64,000 nt of DNA from UBA1351 sp964563505 (GTDB lineage Bacteria; Bacillota; Clostridia; Lachnospirales; Vallitaleaceae), in NCBI GenBank assembly GCA_964563505.1, contig CAZLXW010000001.1, forward strand, positions 49,846 to 113,845, written 5' to 3'. Of the stretch, positions 9,135 through 18,620 are shown piece after piece. Position numbers and translations under genes: made by a program. The first letter of the stretch is position 1. Each line of letters begins with the position of its first letter. The notes beneath the pieces are model-generated. The model had not been told where the DNA came from. It searched no databases and saw nothing but the letters and a program-made list of their open reading frames with translations.

Positions 9135-9774
9135 ACATAATCACCATAACACAAAGGGGATCGATTGCTTTATTTAATGGTTTTGTAATCGATTGCTTTG
9201 TGATCCTTTCATCTTCATAAGACAGACATTCTCCAATAGTTACTGTGATATCTTTTAGAAAAAATGGCTCTTCTATGACTTTTATAACTTTTAATAATTC
9301 TTTTCGTATGCTTTCAGGCGTGTGAACAGCGTCTGTTAAAATAGCAAAAGACATCCCTTCTAATAATCCCGATACCATATCATTATAAGCAATGCCCTCT
9401 CTTCCATGATAACTTGTCCATTTTGAATTTTCATAGCCAGTTTTCATTTTGGAAAACATATATTGCAAACTGGAAATTCCGGGGATAACTTCGATACGTT
9501 CTTCGTCAACATGGCGTTTAACGTAGGCCAACAAACTATAAAATCCGGCATCCCCACTGACAATAACCCCAATCATTTTATGGCTATTTTTAATGATATA
9601 CTTTTTTATCTCATCAAAGTTATTCTTGAGTTCTAAGGTTTGCCTACATTCTTCTCTTACAGAATCAAGATTACGTTTGGCTCCGATAATCATGTCACAT
9701 TGTTTAATTGTTTCTATTGCCTTCGGTAATATATAGTTTCGATGACCTGGACCAATGCCTATAACATATATCAT
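9124..9774 (-). CDS. cbiE: Cobalt-precorrin-7 C5-methyltransferase
   Basis: A 216-residue tetrapyrrole methylase of the CbiE type, methylating C5 of the corrin ring. The motifs are MIYVIGIGPGHRNYILP at the N-terminus, IGVIVSGDAGFYSLLAYV near residue 75 and IEVIPGISSLQYMFSKM near 100. AAGGAG lies before the ATG, and the start overlaps the cbiD stop by 4 bp. Partner of CbiT, which follows it directly. Confidence 0.93.
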   Translation of the reverse strand: MIYVIGIGPGHRNYILPKAIETIKQCDMIIGAKRNLDSVREECRQTLELKNNFDEIKKYIIKNSHKMIGVIVSGDAGFYSLLAYVKRHVDEERIEVIPGISSLQYMFSKMKTGYENSKWTSYHGREGIAYNDMVSGLLEGMSFAILTDAVHTPESIRKELLKVIKVIEEPFFLKDITVTIGECLSYEDERITKQSITKPLNKAIDPLCVMVIMYEG

Positions 9775-10889
9775 TTTTTTAACTCCTTAAGCATCTTAAA
9801 CGCTTTTTCCGTATGTCCTAATTCTCCATGGATTTTTGAAAACATAATACATTCAACCTGTATTTGATGATGCGACCAATTTTCCATAGCTTTTTTGCAG
9901 CGGTTTACAATCAATTGGCAAACTCTTTCCCGAAGATCATGACTTAAATCATCTAAATATTCAATAGCTTCATCCGTTGTATTACACCCCAAAAGGCCTT
10001 TACTATCTTCTTCAGATATACCAACAGATAAAGCGCTTTGATAAATGGAAACCATCCGGTTATCACCATACTTACTATGGGTGTTATACATTCCATACGC
10101 AACTTTTACAATTTTACCTATATGACCGACAAGCAATAGTTGCTCATAATCTAATCTCAGTGCTTCTTCTACCATGGCTCCAATAAAGTTACTCGTTTTT
10201 TGCATGTTTCTTTCATGTACATTATATTGCCGTAAAAAGTCTCTCCCAAAATTTCCAAACACAAAAATAAGCTTTTCTATTTCACTTGCCCTTAATATGG
10301 ACAGCTCTATCTTAAATGTATCTAAAAGTGCTTCTTCGGACATTGGCTCAACAATACCTGTTGTTCCTAAAATGGATATACCACCAAATATTCCAAGTTT
10401 TTCATTAAAGGTCCGTTTTGCTATTTCAAGGCCTTCCGGCACGAATATACTTATCGTCACTGATTCTTGATTTGGCAAAACTTTTTTGACTTCACTTCGA
10501 ATCATTTGCAATGGAACCGGGTTAATGGCGGGTTCTCCAACATCAATGCTCAAGCCTTTTTTTGTTACAATCCCTATACCGACACCTGCTTGAATTCGAA
10601 TGGATTCTGCCCCTTGATGTCGTCGGGCAATTGCATGAATTTTTATGCCATCTGTAACATCCGGGTCATCGCCTGCATCTTTAATCACATAAGAATGGAC
10701 CCCATTTTGACATTCTTCATAAAAAACATCAATGGTTATGTTCCATCCTTTTGGTGTATCAATGTCAATCACAGAGACTTTTTTTCCATATAAGGCTAGG
10801 ACTGCGGCTTTTGCGGCCGCCGTAGCGCAACTTCCGGTTGTATAACCATATCTTAATTTTTTGTTATTTTTTTCAATATAACGCTCCAT
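9771..10889 (-). CDS. cbiD: Cobalt-precorrin-5B C1-methyltransferase
   Basis: A 372-residue CbiD protein, specific to the anaerobic cobalamin route, methylating C1. It starts with the family signature LRYGYTTGSCATAAAKAA (residues 12-29) and continues with IKDAGDDPDVTDG, GEPAINPVPLQMI and GISILGTTGIVEPMSEEA. LVGHIGKIVKVAYGMYNTHSKYGD near residue 255 is also typical. Length is normal. It follows cbiL with 3 bp between them. Confidence 0.95.
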   Translation of the reverse strand: MERYIEKNNKKLRYGYTTGSCATAAAKAAVLALYGKKVSVIDIDTPKGWNITIDVFYEECQNGVHSYVIKDAGDDPDVTDGIKIHAIARRHQGAESIRIQAGVGIGIVTKKGLSIDVGEPAINPVPLQMIRSEVKKVLPNQESVTISIFVPEGLEIAKRTFNEKLGIFGGISILGTTGIVEPMSEEALLDTFKIELSILRASEIEKLIFVFGNFGRDFLRQYNVHERNMQKTSNFIGAMVEEALRLDYEQLLLVGHIGKIVKVAYGMYNTHSKYGDNRMVSIYQSALSVGISEEDSKGLLGCNTTDEAIEYLDDLSHDLRERVCQLIVNRCKKAMENWSHHQIQVECIMFSKIHGELGHTEKAFKMLKELKK

Positions 10890-10892
10890 AAT

Positions 10893-11573
10893 TTACTTTC
10901 TTTTTTTTAATTGTGCGACAGTAAAATAAGGGATTTTTTCGTCAAGATAATGAAGATCTTGACTTACAAATTCATTTTCAAATCCAATGTTTGTTAAAAA
11001 CGAGCCTTCGAATTTATGTTCCAACATAAGTTCTTTGAGCAAATGGGCTCCCGCACTCACTTTCATGACAACAATATTGTCATGTAAACAAAAAGCTTGG
11101 CGAATGTTTTTTTCTGAGTCTGTCATATTAACAACTGCTAAAGATTCTTCTCCTAAGCATAGTGGTTGACCAATCATGGCTGCTCCTTGTAAGAAGGAAG
11201 CTACTCCCGGAATATATTCAGCCTTTTCATTTAAGTACTGTGTCAGATAGGTGAATGTCGAATATATACTTGGGTCTCCTAGAGTTAAATAGACAACGTT
11301 CTTGCCTTTATCTAGGTAGGTATTAATGTGTTTACCATGTTCTTCAAATATTTTTTTAAGGTCATCTGTCACTTTTTTCATAGGGAAATAAAGATACTCT
11401 ACCTTAGTATGGTCATCTATATAGTCTCTAGCTATTGAAAAGGCCGTACTTTCTCTTGATCCTTCTTTTTTTACAGGTACAAGAATATGATCCGCTTGAT
11501 TAATACCTTTAACGGCTTTTACTGTCAACAACTCTTTATCTCCAGGTCCTACTCCGATACATATGATTGGCAT
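10893..11573 (-). CDS. cbiL: Cobalt-precorrin-2 C20-methyltransferase
   Basis: A 226-residue tetrapyrrole methylase, CbiL/CobI type, the first ring methylation after cobalt insertion. Motifs are IICIGVGPGDKELLTVKAV, HILVPVKKEGSRES (typical of this branch), VVYLTLGDPSIYSTF near residue 95 and YIPGVASFLQGAA near 120. GGAGGAAAATCA leads into the ATG. Its start lies inside the last 25 bp of cbiC, so translation is probably coupled. Confidence 0.94.
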   Translation of the reverse strand: MPIICIGVGPGDKELLTVKAVKGINQADHILVPVKKEGSRESTAFSIARDYIDDHTKVEYLYFPMKKVTDDLKKIFEEHGKHINTYLDKGKNVVYLTLGDPSIYSTFTYLTQYLNEKAEYIPGVASFLQGAAMIGQPLCLGEESLAVVNMTDSEKNIRQAFCLHDNIVVMKVSAGAHLLKELMLEHKFEGSFLTNIGFENEFVSQDLHYLDEKIPYFTVAQLKKRK

Positions 11574-12205
11574 TGATTTTCCTCCAAATATATTTTCATA
11601 AGGGCATTCATAATAGCTACTGCTACTGTTGATCCCCCTTTTCTTCCTAAAACTGTGATATGTGTATGGTCGGATTGATAGAGTCGATCTTTAGATTCTT
11701 TTGCACCAACAAACCCTACCGGAACCCCTACAATTAATGCCGGTGATTTTTTATATGTATGGCAAAATTCAAGTAAGGTAAGAAGTGCCGTGGGTGCATT
11801 TCCAATGAGAAAAATATGAATATCCTCATCTTTAACTGCTTTTTCCATTGCAACGATTGATCGTGTAACTTCTCTTTTTTTTGCCTCGAGCACGACATCT
11901 TTATCATGCACATAGTTGACAACCTTCATACCTAATTTTTCTAGGTTAATCCGATTGACGCCTACGGAGATCATATTGGTATCACAGTATACTTTACACT
12001 TTTTTTCAATGGCCCTAAATGCACTTGAAAAGACCTCTCCTTTGAAACGAATCAATGCTTCATATTCAAAATCTGCTGTTGTATGAATCACCCGCTTTAC
12101 CACCGATAACTCACCGTGTGTAAGTGCTGTAGGGCTTAACATCTCAGATTCAATGATGTTCATACTTCCATTTTCTATTTCTTGAGGCTTTTTTATAAAT
12201 TCCAT
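11549..12205 (-). CDS. cbiC: Cobalt-precorrin-8 methylmutase
   Basis: A 218-residue CbiC/CobH protein, which moves the methyl group from C11 to C12 to give cobyrinate. The catalytic histidine region VIHTTADFEYEALIRF is present near residue 40. Other family segments are CDTNMISVGVNR, FLIGNAPTALLTLLE and IVGVPVGFVGAKESKD, then ITVLGRKGGSTVAVAIMNAL. AGGAG precedes the ATG. Three bases separate it from cbiA. Confidence 0.95.
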   Translation of the reverse strand: MEFIKKPQEIENGSMNIIESEMLSPTALTHGELSVVKRVIHTTADFEYEALIRFKGEVFSSAFRAIEKKCKVYCDTNMISVGVNRINLEKLGMKVVNYVHDKDVVLEAKKREVTRSIVAMEKAVKDEDIHIFLIGNAPTALLTLLEFCHTYKKSPALIVGVPVGFVGAKESKDRLYQSDHTHITVLGRKGGSTVAVAIMNALMKIYLEENQCQSYVSE

Positions 12206-12208
12206 ATT

Positions 12209-13588
12209 CTACTCCTCTTTATCTTTGTATATCCGACAACGATCCACAAAATTATTAGCAAACTCTAGGTTCGAGTAAAAATGCATATGTGCATAGCTTG
12301 CTACTCCATTTCCCTTAACAAATCCGCATTGCCATTGCTTCACAATCTGTCCTTTTTTTTCTTTATGAAGATGATAAATTATTGCATTTTCAATGTCTGC
12401 TTTGGAGCGGTGAAACTCATGGACGTTTATCTGGGCACCCTTTTCTCCAAATATACACTTTTGATTGAGCGTTAGGGTAGCATATCCAAATCGCTGCAAG
12501 CTTTTCTGCATGGATGTTTTTCCTTGAAACCAATCAACCATCCGATGTCCATTTCCTTCAAGATCATAGAGTTCTTGGCACAAATACATGAGTCCTCCAC
12601 ATTCCGCATAATAGGGAAGCCCATTTTCCAAAGCTTTTTGAATACATATTTTCATTTTTTCATTTTCAGCGAGTTCTTTTGCAAATATTTCAGGAAAACC
12701 GCCTCCAACAATTAATCCATGAATGTTTACAGGTAGTTTTTGATCATGTAATGGACTAAATGGTATCAAGTCTACACCTTGACCTCTCAGATAATCCAAA
12801 TTATCTTGATAATAAAAATGAAAGGCTTCATCTTTTGCATAGGCTATACGTATGTCGTTGGTTTTTGAAGTAGAAGAATTTATCAATTGCCCTTGGAGAG
12901 CTATTTCAGGCGTTTTGGCGAGTTGAAGCAATCGGTCTAAGTCGATTGTTTTTGATGCCATATTGGCCAAGCGTTCAAATATTTCTTCTAATTTATCTAG
13001 CTCATCGGTTGGAACTAATCCAAGGTGGCGTTCCTGAATCTCTACTTGCATATCTTTCGTCAGATACCCGATAGGCTCTACATGTGTGTGTAACTCAATA
13101 GCTTCTTTTAATATTTGATAATGACCTTCACCACTTACCTTATTACAGATAACTCCAACAATCTTTAGTTGTGGATCGAATAGTTCAAACCCTTTTACAA
13201 CCGCCGCTATAGAGGCCGCAACTTTACTGCCGTCAACAACCAAAATGACCGGTGTCTTTGTGATTTTTGCAATGGATGCTGTTGTTCCAATATCACTTCC
13301 GACTTGGGCTCCGTCAAAAAGGCCCATAACACCTTCAATGACAGCAATATCCTTGTCATACATATTTTTCTCGAATAACATTTCAATGACTTGCTGTGTC
13401 ATTAGATAGGAATCAAAATTACGACTTTTATTGCCTGTAATCAATGAATGGAACATTGGGTCAATATAATCCGGTCCAACCTTAAAGGGTTGAACTCGCA
13501 TCGTTTTTGACAAGGCCGCTAAGACAGCCATTGTAACTGTTGTTTTCCCAACACCGCTTTGTGTTCCGGCAATACATATTTTTCTCAT
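12209..13588 (-). CDS. cbiA: Cobyrinate a,c-diamide synthase
   Basis: About 459 residues. CbiA uses ATP and glutamine to amidate the a and c side chains of cobyrinate. The N-terminal dethiobiotin-synthetase-like domain has the P-loop IAGTQSGVGKTTVTMAVLAAL and FKVGPDYIDPMFHSL. The C-terminal class I glutamine amidotransferase domain has LIVGGGFPEIFAKEL and the nucleophile elbow YAECGGLMYL. I place the start at the ATG at 13588 rather than the GTG at 13600. This is the last ring-modifying step encoded here; cbiP and cbiB are absent from the window. Confidence 0.94.
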   Translation of the reverse strand: MRKICIAGTQSGVGKTTVTMAVLAALSKTMRVQPFKVGPDYIDPMFHSLITGNKSRNFDSYLMTQQVIEMLFEKNMYDKDIAVIEGVMGLFDGAQVGSDIGTTASIAKITKTPVILVVDGSKVAASIAAVVKGFELFDPQLKIVGVICNKVSGEGHYQILKEAIELHTHVEPIGYLTKDMQVEIQERHLGLVPTDELDKLEEIFERLANMASKTIDLDRLLQLAKTPEIALQGQLINSSTSKTNDIRIAYAKDEAFHFYYQDNLDYLRGQGVDLIPFSPLHDQKLPVNIHGLIVGGGFPEIFAKELAENEKMKICIQKALENGLPYYAECGGLMYLCQELYDLEGNGHRMVDWFQGKTSMQKSLQRFGYATLTLNQKCIFGEKGAQINVHEFHRSKADIENAIIYHLHKEKKGQIVKQWQCGFVKGNGVASYAHMHFYSNLEFANNFVDRCRIYKDKEE

Positions 13589-13603
13589 TATCAAAACCAC
13601 TTT

Positions 13604-14134
13604 CTATTTTGACGGATAATTTCGACTGATATACGAAATTTCTTTGACTCCGTCTCGTCGATTCAGTTCTAGGGCAACAACAAAAAAATATCCCGACAAT
13701 AAATTCATGAAATCAATTAGTAAATTGTCAACAAAATGATTACTTTCCTTGTAGCGATATAGCATACGCACAAGGCCTTTAGCTTCAGCACGTAAAACAT
13801 GGGCTAAAGATGCTCTTTTTGAACCACAGGGTAATACAAATCGTTCACAACGACCTTTCGTTTCCTCATTCCAATAATCAACACGATTTTTCAACCATAT
13901 CACTTCATCTTCTGTTAAGGTTAGCTTGGTACGCAAGGTCGGATTGCTGTGATAAATAAGTTCTTCGACTTTAAGTAGTTCATCTCTAAGTTCAGGCTCA
14001 TCACATTCTGCGATTAACATTCCTATCATACTTGCAACTTTATCTGTATAAATTTCAAAATCGCAACGTAAATCTTCTGATGCATCCGATAAAAATGGAT
14101 AGGCTTCGTAAGGACTTTTATAAATAATACTCAT
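13604..14134 (-). CDS. PduO-type cobalamin adenosyltransferase-like protein
   Basis: A 176-residue alpha-helical protein resembling the PduO/EutT adenosyltransferase fold, which attaches adenosine to Co(I) corrinoids. The best match is RFVLPCGSKRASLAHVLRAEAKGLVRML (about residues 94-121), where PduO enzymes have a VLPGGS...H.AR...RRAER block, and FMNLLSGYFFVVALELNRRDG near the end, like the LSDxLFxxAR helix. The usual N-terminal ATP loop (T-K-x-G-D-x-G-x-T) is not visible, so ATP binding must differ or activity may be lost. Its place between cbiA and the importer genes fits adenosylation of cobyrinate diamide. AGAGGTGG lies before the ATG. Confidence 0.65.
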   Translation of the reverse strand: MSIIYKSPYEAYPFLSDASEDLRCDFEIYTDKVASMIGMLIAECDEPELRDELLKVEELIYHSNPTLRTKLTLTEDEVIWLKNRVDYWNEETKGRCERFVLPCGSKRASLAHVLRAEAKGLVRMLYRYKESNHFVDNLLIDFMNLLSGYFFVVALELNRRDGVKEISYISRNYPSK

Positions 14135-14150
14135 GATTCCACCTCTTCTT

Positions 14151-14921
14151 CTATTTACTAAATTTTTCCCAACGTTTATAAGATTCCACCATATAGCCTA
14201 CAATATCTATATCATATATATCTTTTAAGAAATCAGATGTAATTAAGTCATCACTATGTCCAATACCTTTGACATGACCTTCTTTCATAAACATTAAGTT
14301 GTCTGATAGTTGCATGGCTAAGTTAATATCATGAAAAACACCTATGACTTGGTGGCCATCCTTTTGGGACCATTCTTTTAAATACTTAACTAATCCCACT
14401 TGATGTTTCATATCTAAGTGATTGGTTGGCTCATCCAACAAGATTAGACGAGGTTCTTGAACCAAGGTATGTGCTAAAAAAACACGTTGTAATTGTCCTC
14501 CTGATAGGCAATCAATCATTTGATCTTTAATGGAAGTTAATTCTACTTCTTCCATGCATTGTTCAACAATCGCATAGTCTCTTTCACCCGGCTTCTTAAA
14601 CATAGATTTCTTAATATGTTGATAACGCCCCATCATGATTGTATCATAGACGGAATATGGAAAATTCACTCTTGAAATCTGACTCATGACAGCAACGCGC
14701 TTGGCGATATCTTTTCGGCGCATATCATGAATTGATTGCCCATCTAATTCAAGATGACCATTTGATGGAATAAGTTTTGCTATTGTTCTTAAAAGTGTTG
14801 TTTTTCCACAACTATTAGGACCTAAAATGCACAGGCTTTGACCTTCTGAAAGATTAAAACTAATATCGTGAATAACATCCACTCCATTGTATCCTGCACT
14901 TACATTCTCCAGTTTAAGCAT
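14151..14921 (-). CDS. btuD: BtuD/FecE-type ABC transporter ATPase
   Basis: A 256-residue ABC ATPase of the iron-siderophore/cobalamin class. It has Walker A GPNSCGKTTLL near residue 35, the signature CLSGGQLQRVFLAHTL near 140, and Walker B RLILLDEPTNHLD, followed by the switch histidine in GVFHDINLAMQLSD. It overlaps the permease gene by 8 bp. Its place inside the riboswitch-controlled cobalamin operon suggests a corrinoid substrate, but a cobalt or haem-type chelate cannot be excluded. Confidence 0.88.
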   Translation of the reverse strand: MLKLENVSAGYNGVDVIHDISFNLSEGQSLCILGPNSCGKTTLLRTIAKLIPSNGHLELDGQSIHDMRRKDIAKRVAVMSQISRVNFPYSVYDTIMMGRYQHIKKSMFKKPGERDYAIVEQCMEEVELTSIKDQMIDCLSGGQLQRVFLAHTLVQEPRLILLDEPTNHLDMKHQVGLVKYLKEWSQKDGHQVIGVFHDINLAMQLSDNLMFMKEGHVKGIGHSDDLITSDFLKDIYDIDIVGYMVESYKRWEKFSK

Positions 14922-15954
14922 TTTTTTTCGTCACGCCCCTTCTATTGAAATACACATAAGCAAAGAAAGGAGCACCGATCAAGGTTGTCACTGCACCAAT
15001 CGGTAACTCTGAAGGCGATATAATTGTACGTGAAACCAAATCTGCAAGTGCCATAAAGGCTCCCCCAAATAACGCTGACATTGGCACCACAACTCGATGT
15101 GACGCGCCATAGATTTTTCGCACCACATGAGGTGCAATTAAGTCAATAAAACCAATTATACCCACAAATGCTACTGCAGTACCGGTAAGTAGCGCTGATG
15201 CAGTGATAAGAACAATTTTCATGCGACGCATGTCAATGCCAACGGAGATTGCTTGCTCCTCTCCAAATGTCATAATATCCAGTTCTTGAGCAAAATACAT
15301 TAAAAATAATATTCCGGGAACAACAATCATCAATAATACAAAAACATGACTCCATTTTATACCAGAAAAGCTTCCCATTTGCCAAAAAATAATCTGTTCC
15401 AAATGCTCTTTTGACATCACAATAAGAATCGTTAACAAAGAACTGACAAACAAAGAAAGTACCATACCAATCAAAATAATGGTCTGATTCTCCAAACTTT
15501 TATCGAGTTGCATGGCCATTGAAATAGCCAATAAAACCGTTCCAAGCCCAAATACAAATCCGACCATAGGTAAAGAAAAGCGTCCGAGAAAAGGGATTGT
15601 CATACCAAAGATAACCATCAGTGCTACACCTAAGGACGCTCCTGAAGACACTCCTAAGGTATAGGAGGACGCTAGCGGATTACGAAGCACCGATTGCATG
15701 ACAGTTCCGGTCACCGCTAATGCACTACCGACAATAAACGCTGCTATTGTCCTGGGAAGTCGTATTGTCCAAAAAATAGACACAACATTTGCTGAAAGGC
15801 TATTCGGAAGATTCACCCCAAAAATTTTCTGCGCAAAAATGCTCAAAATATCTGAAGGATCAATTGAAACGGTTCCTAATCCAGTCGTCACAATCAACAC
15901 CATCACACATAATAGTACAGTGATCCATATTTTCATTTTTTGTATTTTCATCAT
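14914..15954 (-). CDS. btuC: BtuC/FecCD-type ABC transporter permease
   Basis: About 346 residues, mostly hydrophobic, with around nine to ten membrane spans, as in the BtuC/FecCD family. Family segments are IFWTIRLPRTIAAFIVGSALAVTG, RNPLASSYTLGVSSGASLG and the coupling region GIIGFIDLIAPHVVRKIYG, then ISPSELPIGAVTTLIGAPFF. The longest frame starts at a TTG at 15966; the ATG at 15954 is more likely. It is followed by the ATPase gene with an 8 bp overlap and preceded by the binding protein, together making a complete importer. Confidence 0.88.
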   Translation of the reverse strand: MMKIQKMKIWITVLLCVMVLIVTTGLGTVSIDPSDILSIFAQKIFGVNLPNSLSANVVSIFWTIRLPRTIAAFIVGSALAVTGTVMQSVLRNPLASSYTLGVSSGASLGVALMVIFGMTIPFLGRFSLPMVGFVFGLGTVLLAISMAMQLDKSLENQTIILIGMVLSLFVSSLLTILIVMSKEHLEQIIFWQMGSFSGIKWSHVFVLLMIVVPGILFLMYFAQELDIMTFGEEQAISVGIDMRRMKIVLITASALLTGTAVAFVGIIGFIDLIAPHVVRKIYGASHRVVVPMSALFGGAFMALADLVSRTIISPSELPIGAVTTLIGAPFFAYVYFNRRGVTKKNA

Positions 15955-15990
15955 AAACCACTTCAATCTTTATATTTTTTGTTTATTCCT

Positions 15991-16950
15991 TTAATCTAAC
16001 TCTGCATATTCACTTGGATATACTGTTTTTGCCATTTGTTCAAGTGCTTCAACAATATGATGATTAGACAAGCTACTTTTTCCATTGTCAATATAATAAA
16101 CCTCTTGATTTTGAATGGCTTTCATATTCTCCCAGCCTTCTCTTGATAATATTTCTCCGACTGAATCTTCAATATAGTTTACACTGGTTAATATTACGTC
16201 AGGATCTGCTGATATTGCTGCTTCTTCATTAATAGAAATCCAGCCAGCCTCATTCTCAAACACATTCTTTGCCCCAATAAGTTCAATCATCTCATGCAAA
16301 AATGTTTCCTGACCGAAACTATAAATTGTCGGTAAAGCTGCAATTTCAAACATGACTGTTTTTTTCTCTTCAATGGTTACACCTATGGCCGCAATATCAT
16401 CAATACGCTCCTGCATTGTCTTATTGATTTGAAGGCCTTTCTCATGTTGTCCTAAGCAATCGGCGATAAACTGGTTGTCTGCTTTAACCCCTTCAATGCT
16501 TGTACTTGAAGGAATAGTCACAACACAAACACCCATATCAATCAATTGTTGGAATGGATTATCTCCTTTTGCAGAACTCATACCGGATACAAACATAATA
16601 TCTGGCTCTAATTGAGCAAGCGCCTCAATATCCGGCGTCATCATATCAAACTGAAGTAAATTTTCAACGCCCTCGACATAATTGGGCGATTGGCTATCCA
16701 CTGCAACTAATACATCCATCAATCCGATTTCATCAATCACTTGAGTAATGGAAGGCGCAAAAGAAATAACACGTTGAATATTTTCCGGGACATCAATTGG
16801 GTTGCCTGCTCGGTCAAGAGTCGGTCGACTTACTTCTTCTGTTTCGTTTATCTGTTCAGAATTTGTTTCCATTTGTTCTGCAGAACATGCTGTCAATATT
16901 AATGCGAATAAGAGCATCGTTATCATAACTATTTTGCTTAAATGTTTCAT
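15991..16950 (-). CDS. btuF: BtuF-like substrate-binding lipoprotein
   Basis: A 319-residue lipoprotein with signal peptide and lipobox LILTAC (cysteine near residue 22). The mature part is a type III periplasmic-binding fold of the BtuF/FepB family, with RVISFAPSITQVIDEIGL, PDIEALAQLEPDIMFVSG and EAAISADPDVILTSVNY. It captures the ligand at the membrane surface for the BtuCD-like pair just downstream. Substrate is inferred as corrinoid from the riboswitch-controlled operon. Confidence 0.88.
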   Translation of the reverse strand: MKHLSKIVMITMLLFALILTACSAEQMETNSEQINETEEVSRPTLDRAGNPIDVPENIQRVISFAPSITQVIDEIGLMDVLVAVDSQSPNYVEGVENLLQFDMMTPDIEALAQLEPDIMFVSGMSSAKGDNPFQQLIDMGVCVVTIPSSTSIEGVKADNQFIADCLGQHEKGLQINKTMQERIDDIAAIGVTIEEKKTVMFEIAALPTIYSFGQETFLHEMIELIGAKNVFENEAGWISINEEAAISADPDVILTSVNYIEDSVGEILSREGWENMKAIQNQEVYYIDNGKSSLSNHHIVEALEQMAKTVYPSEYAELD

Positions 16951-16988
16951 GGTCTTGTCCTCTTTCTATACTAATTGATTTTGATTTG

Positions 16989-17798
16989 TTACATATTCGA
17001 AAACTTACTTTTAAATTGTTCTAAATAGTAATGTCTGATTTCTTCAAGTTCTCCAAGTCCAATTGGATGACACGTCACCGAATATTTTGCAGCTTCGAGA
17101 GCATTTTTCCATGATTGACCATGGCCCATCATATCATTTATTACATGATCGCCGGCTACAAAAAGAAAAGGGATTAATTCCACTTTATCCACCTGTAGAC
17201 CACCAAGTTTTTTTATAACTTCTTCCACACCATCTTCAATAGTACCCATAATCAGAGGATACCCTAGATTCATGGCTATTTCTTCCATTTTAGCGTACTG
17301 ATCATGGGCATCATGATCGGTTCCATGACCTAAAAGTATGTATGTCGTGTTTTTTTGTTCGAATGTATATTGTTTTTTTAATATATACAAGATGTCTTTC
17401 ATGTCATTTTCATCTGATAACAAAGGATTCCCAAGATATATCGACAGCTTTTTATTTTGTTTGCCCACTTCTTCTATGGCTTCAAGAATTCGGTGATACT
17501 CATGCCCCGGTAAAATATGCGTCGGTTGAATATATATGGAATCACACCCTTCTTCTATCATAGCTTGGATTGCTTCCATTGGAGAAAGTATACATTTGTT
17601 TTCTTCCTTCATTTTTTCTCTGACATAGCGAGATGTATATGCTTGAATCACGTTGGTTGAATCATATACCTCTCGAAACAATTGATAAAAGGGCTCAATA
17701 CTTTTTTCTCTAGCCTTTGCTTTAGTGGTGCCGTAACTCGCAATAATTATAGCTTTTTTCAAAACTTTCATCCTTCTTTCTATCTTTTTCCCATTCAT
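16989..17798 (-). CDS. cbiK: Sirohydrochlorin cobaltochelatase
   Basis: A 269-residue class II chelatase of the CbiK type that inserts Co2+ into sirohydrochlorin, the committed step of the anaerobic route. Motifs are AIIIASYGTTKAKAREKSI at the N-terminus, IYIQPTHILPGHEYHRI (metal-binding histidines, around residue 100), ILLGHGTDHDAHDQY, and FVAGDHVINDMMGHGQSWK near residue 225. The longest start at 17798 overlaps the cbiO stop by 4 bp. An in-frame TTG further in has a better ribosome site (GAAGG), so about 12 N-terminal residues are uncertain. No secretion signal is evident. Confidence 0.9.
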   Translation of the reverse strand: MNGKKIERRMKVLKKAIIIASYGTTKAKAREKSIEPFYQLFREVYDSTNVIQAYTSRYVREKMKEENKCILSPMEAIQAMIEEGCDSIYIQPTHILPGHEYHRILEAIEEVGKQNKKLSIYLGNPLLSDENDMKDILYILKKQYTFEQKNTTYILLGHGTDHDAHDQYAKMEEIAMNLGYPLIMGTIEDGVEEVIKKLGGLQVDKVELIPFLFVAGDHVINDMMGHGQSWKNALEAAKYSVTCHPIGLGELEEIRHYYLEQFKSKFSNM

Positions 17799-18619
17799 GT
17801 ATCTATTAATTGATGCATTTCATCTACAGTTTTGGGGATTTTTTTTGTTTGATTGATCAGTCCTTTTTTTCTTAGACCCAAATATACTTGATAAAGTATT
17901 GGTATTGCTATTCCTGATTTTTTGATAACTTCTGATTTTTGAAACACTTCTTCCGGAGTCCCTTCACAAATAAGCTTACCCTCTTTCATTATGATAAAGT
18001 AATCTGCCCACGTCCACATGCGCTCAACATCATGGCTTGAAATAATAACGGTCATTCCTGATTGATGTAATTCTTCTAAATGTTCCATTAGTTTATCCGC
18101 ATATTGTGGGTCTAGTCCGGATGTGGGTTCATCGAGGACTAAAACTTGGGGTTCCATGGCTAGAGCTCCTGCTAATGCAAGACGTTGTTTTTGTCCAAAG
18201 CTCAATTCATAGGATAGTTCCTCCTTCATCGTTGATAAACCCACTGCCGATAAAGCCGCTTTGACACGAATATTCACCTCTTTTTCAGACAAGCCCAAGT
18301 TGATTGGGCCGTAAGCCACATCTTCCTGAACAACCCCGGAAAAAATCTGTGATTCAGGATTCTGAAAAACAATACCTATATTTTGCCTTAGTTTCTTAAG
18401 GGATTTTCTTCGATATTCAATCGGACTCTCTTGAAAATATATTTTTCCAAAGTCAGGGCGGACCAATCCATTCATCATACACATGGCTGTTGATTTTCCG
18501 GCTCCGTTTGCACCCATTAAAGCCACCTTTGCACCTTGTTGAATGACAAATGAAACATCGTCCAAGGCTTTTATGCTTGATTTTTGATAAGAATACGACA
18601 CATGTTCAAATCGCAGCAT
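17795..18619 (-). CDS. cbiO: Cobalt ECF transporter ATPase
   Basis: About 274 residues, an ABC ATPase of the energy-coupling-factor class. It carries Walker A GANGAGKSTAMCMMNGL near residue 40, GIVFQNPESQIFSG with the Q-loop, ELSFGQKQRLALAGALAM, and Walker B VLVLDEPTSGLDP. The start at 18619 follows AAAGGA with eight bases between; a longer frame from 18637 overlaps cbiQ more deeply and lacks a site. CbiO drives cobalt uptake with CbiMNQ, which lie directly upstream. Confidence 0.93.
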   Translation of the reverse strand: MLRFEHVSYSYQKSSIKALDDVSFVIQQGAKVALMGANGAGKSTAMCMMNGLVRPDFGKIYFQESPIEYRRKSLKKLRQNIGIVFQNPESQIFSGVVQEDVAYGPINLGLSEKEVNIRVKAALSAVGLSTMKEELSYELSFGQKQRLALAGALAMEPQVLVLDEPTSGLDPQYADKLMEHLEELHQSGMTVIISSHDVERMWTWADYFIIMKEGKLICEGTPEEVFQKSEVIKKSGIAIPILYQVYLGLRKKGLINQTKKIPKTVDEMHQLIDT

Positions 18620-18620
18620 C

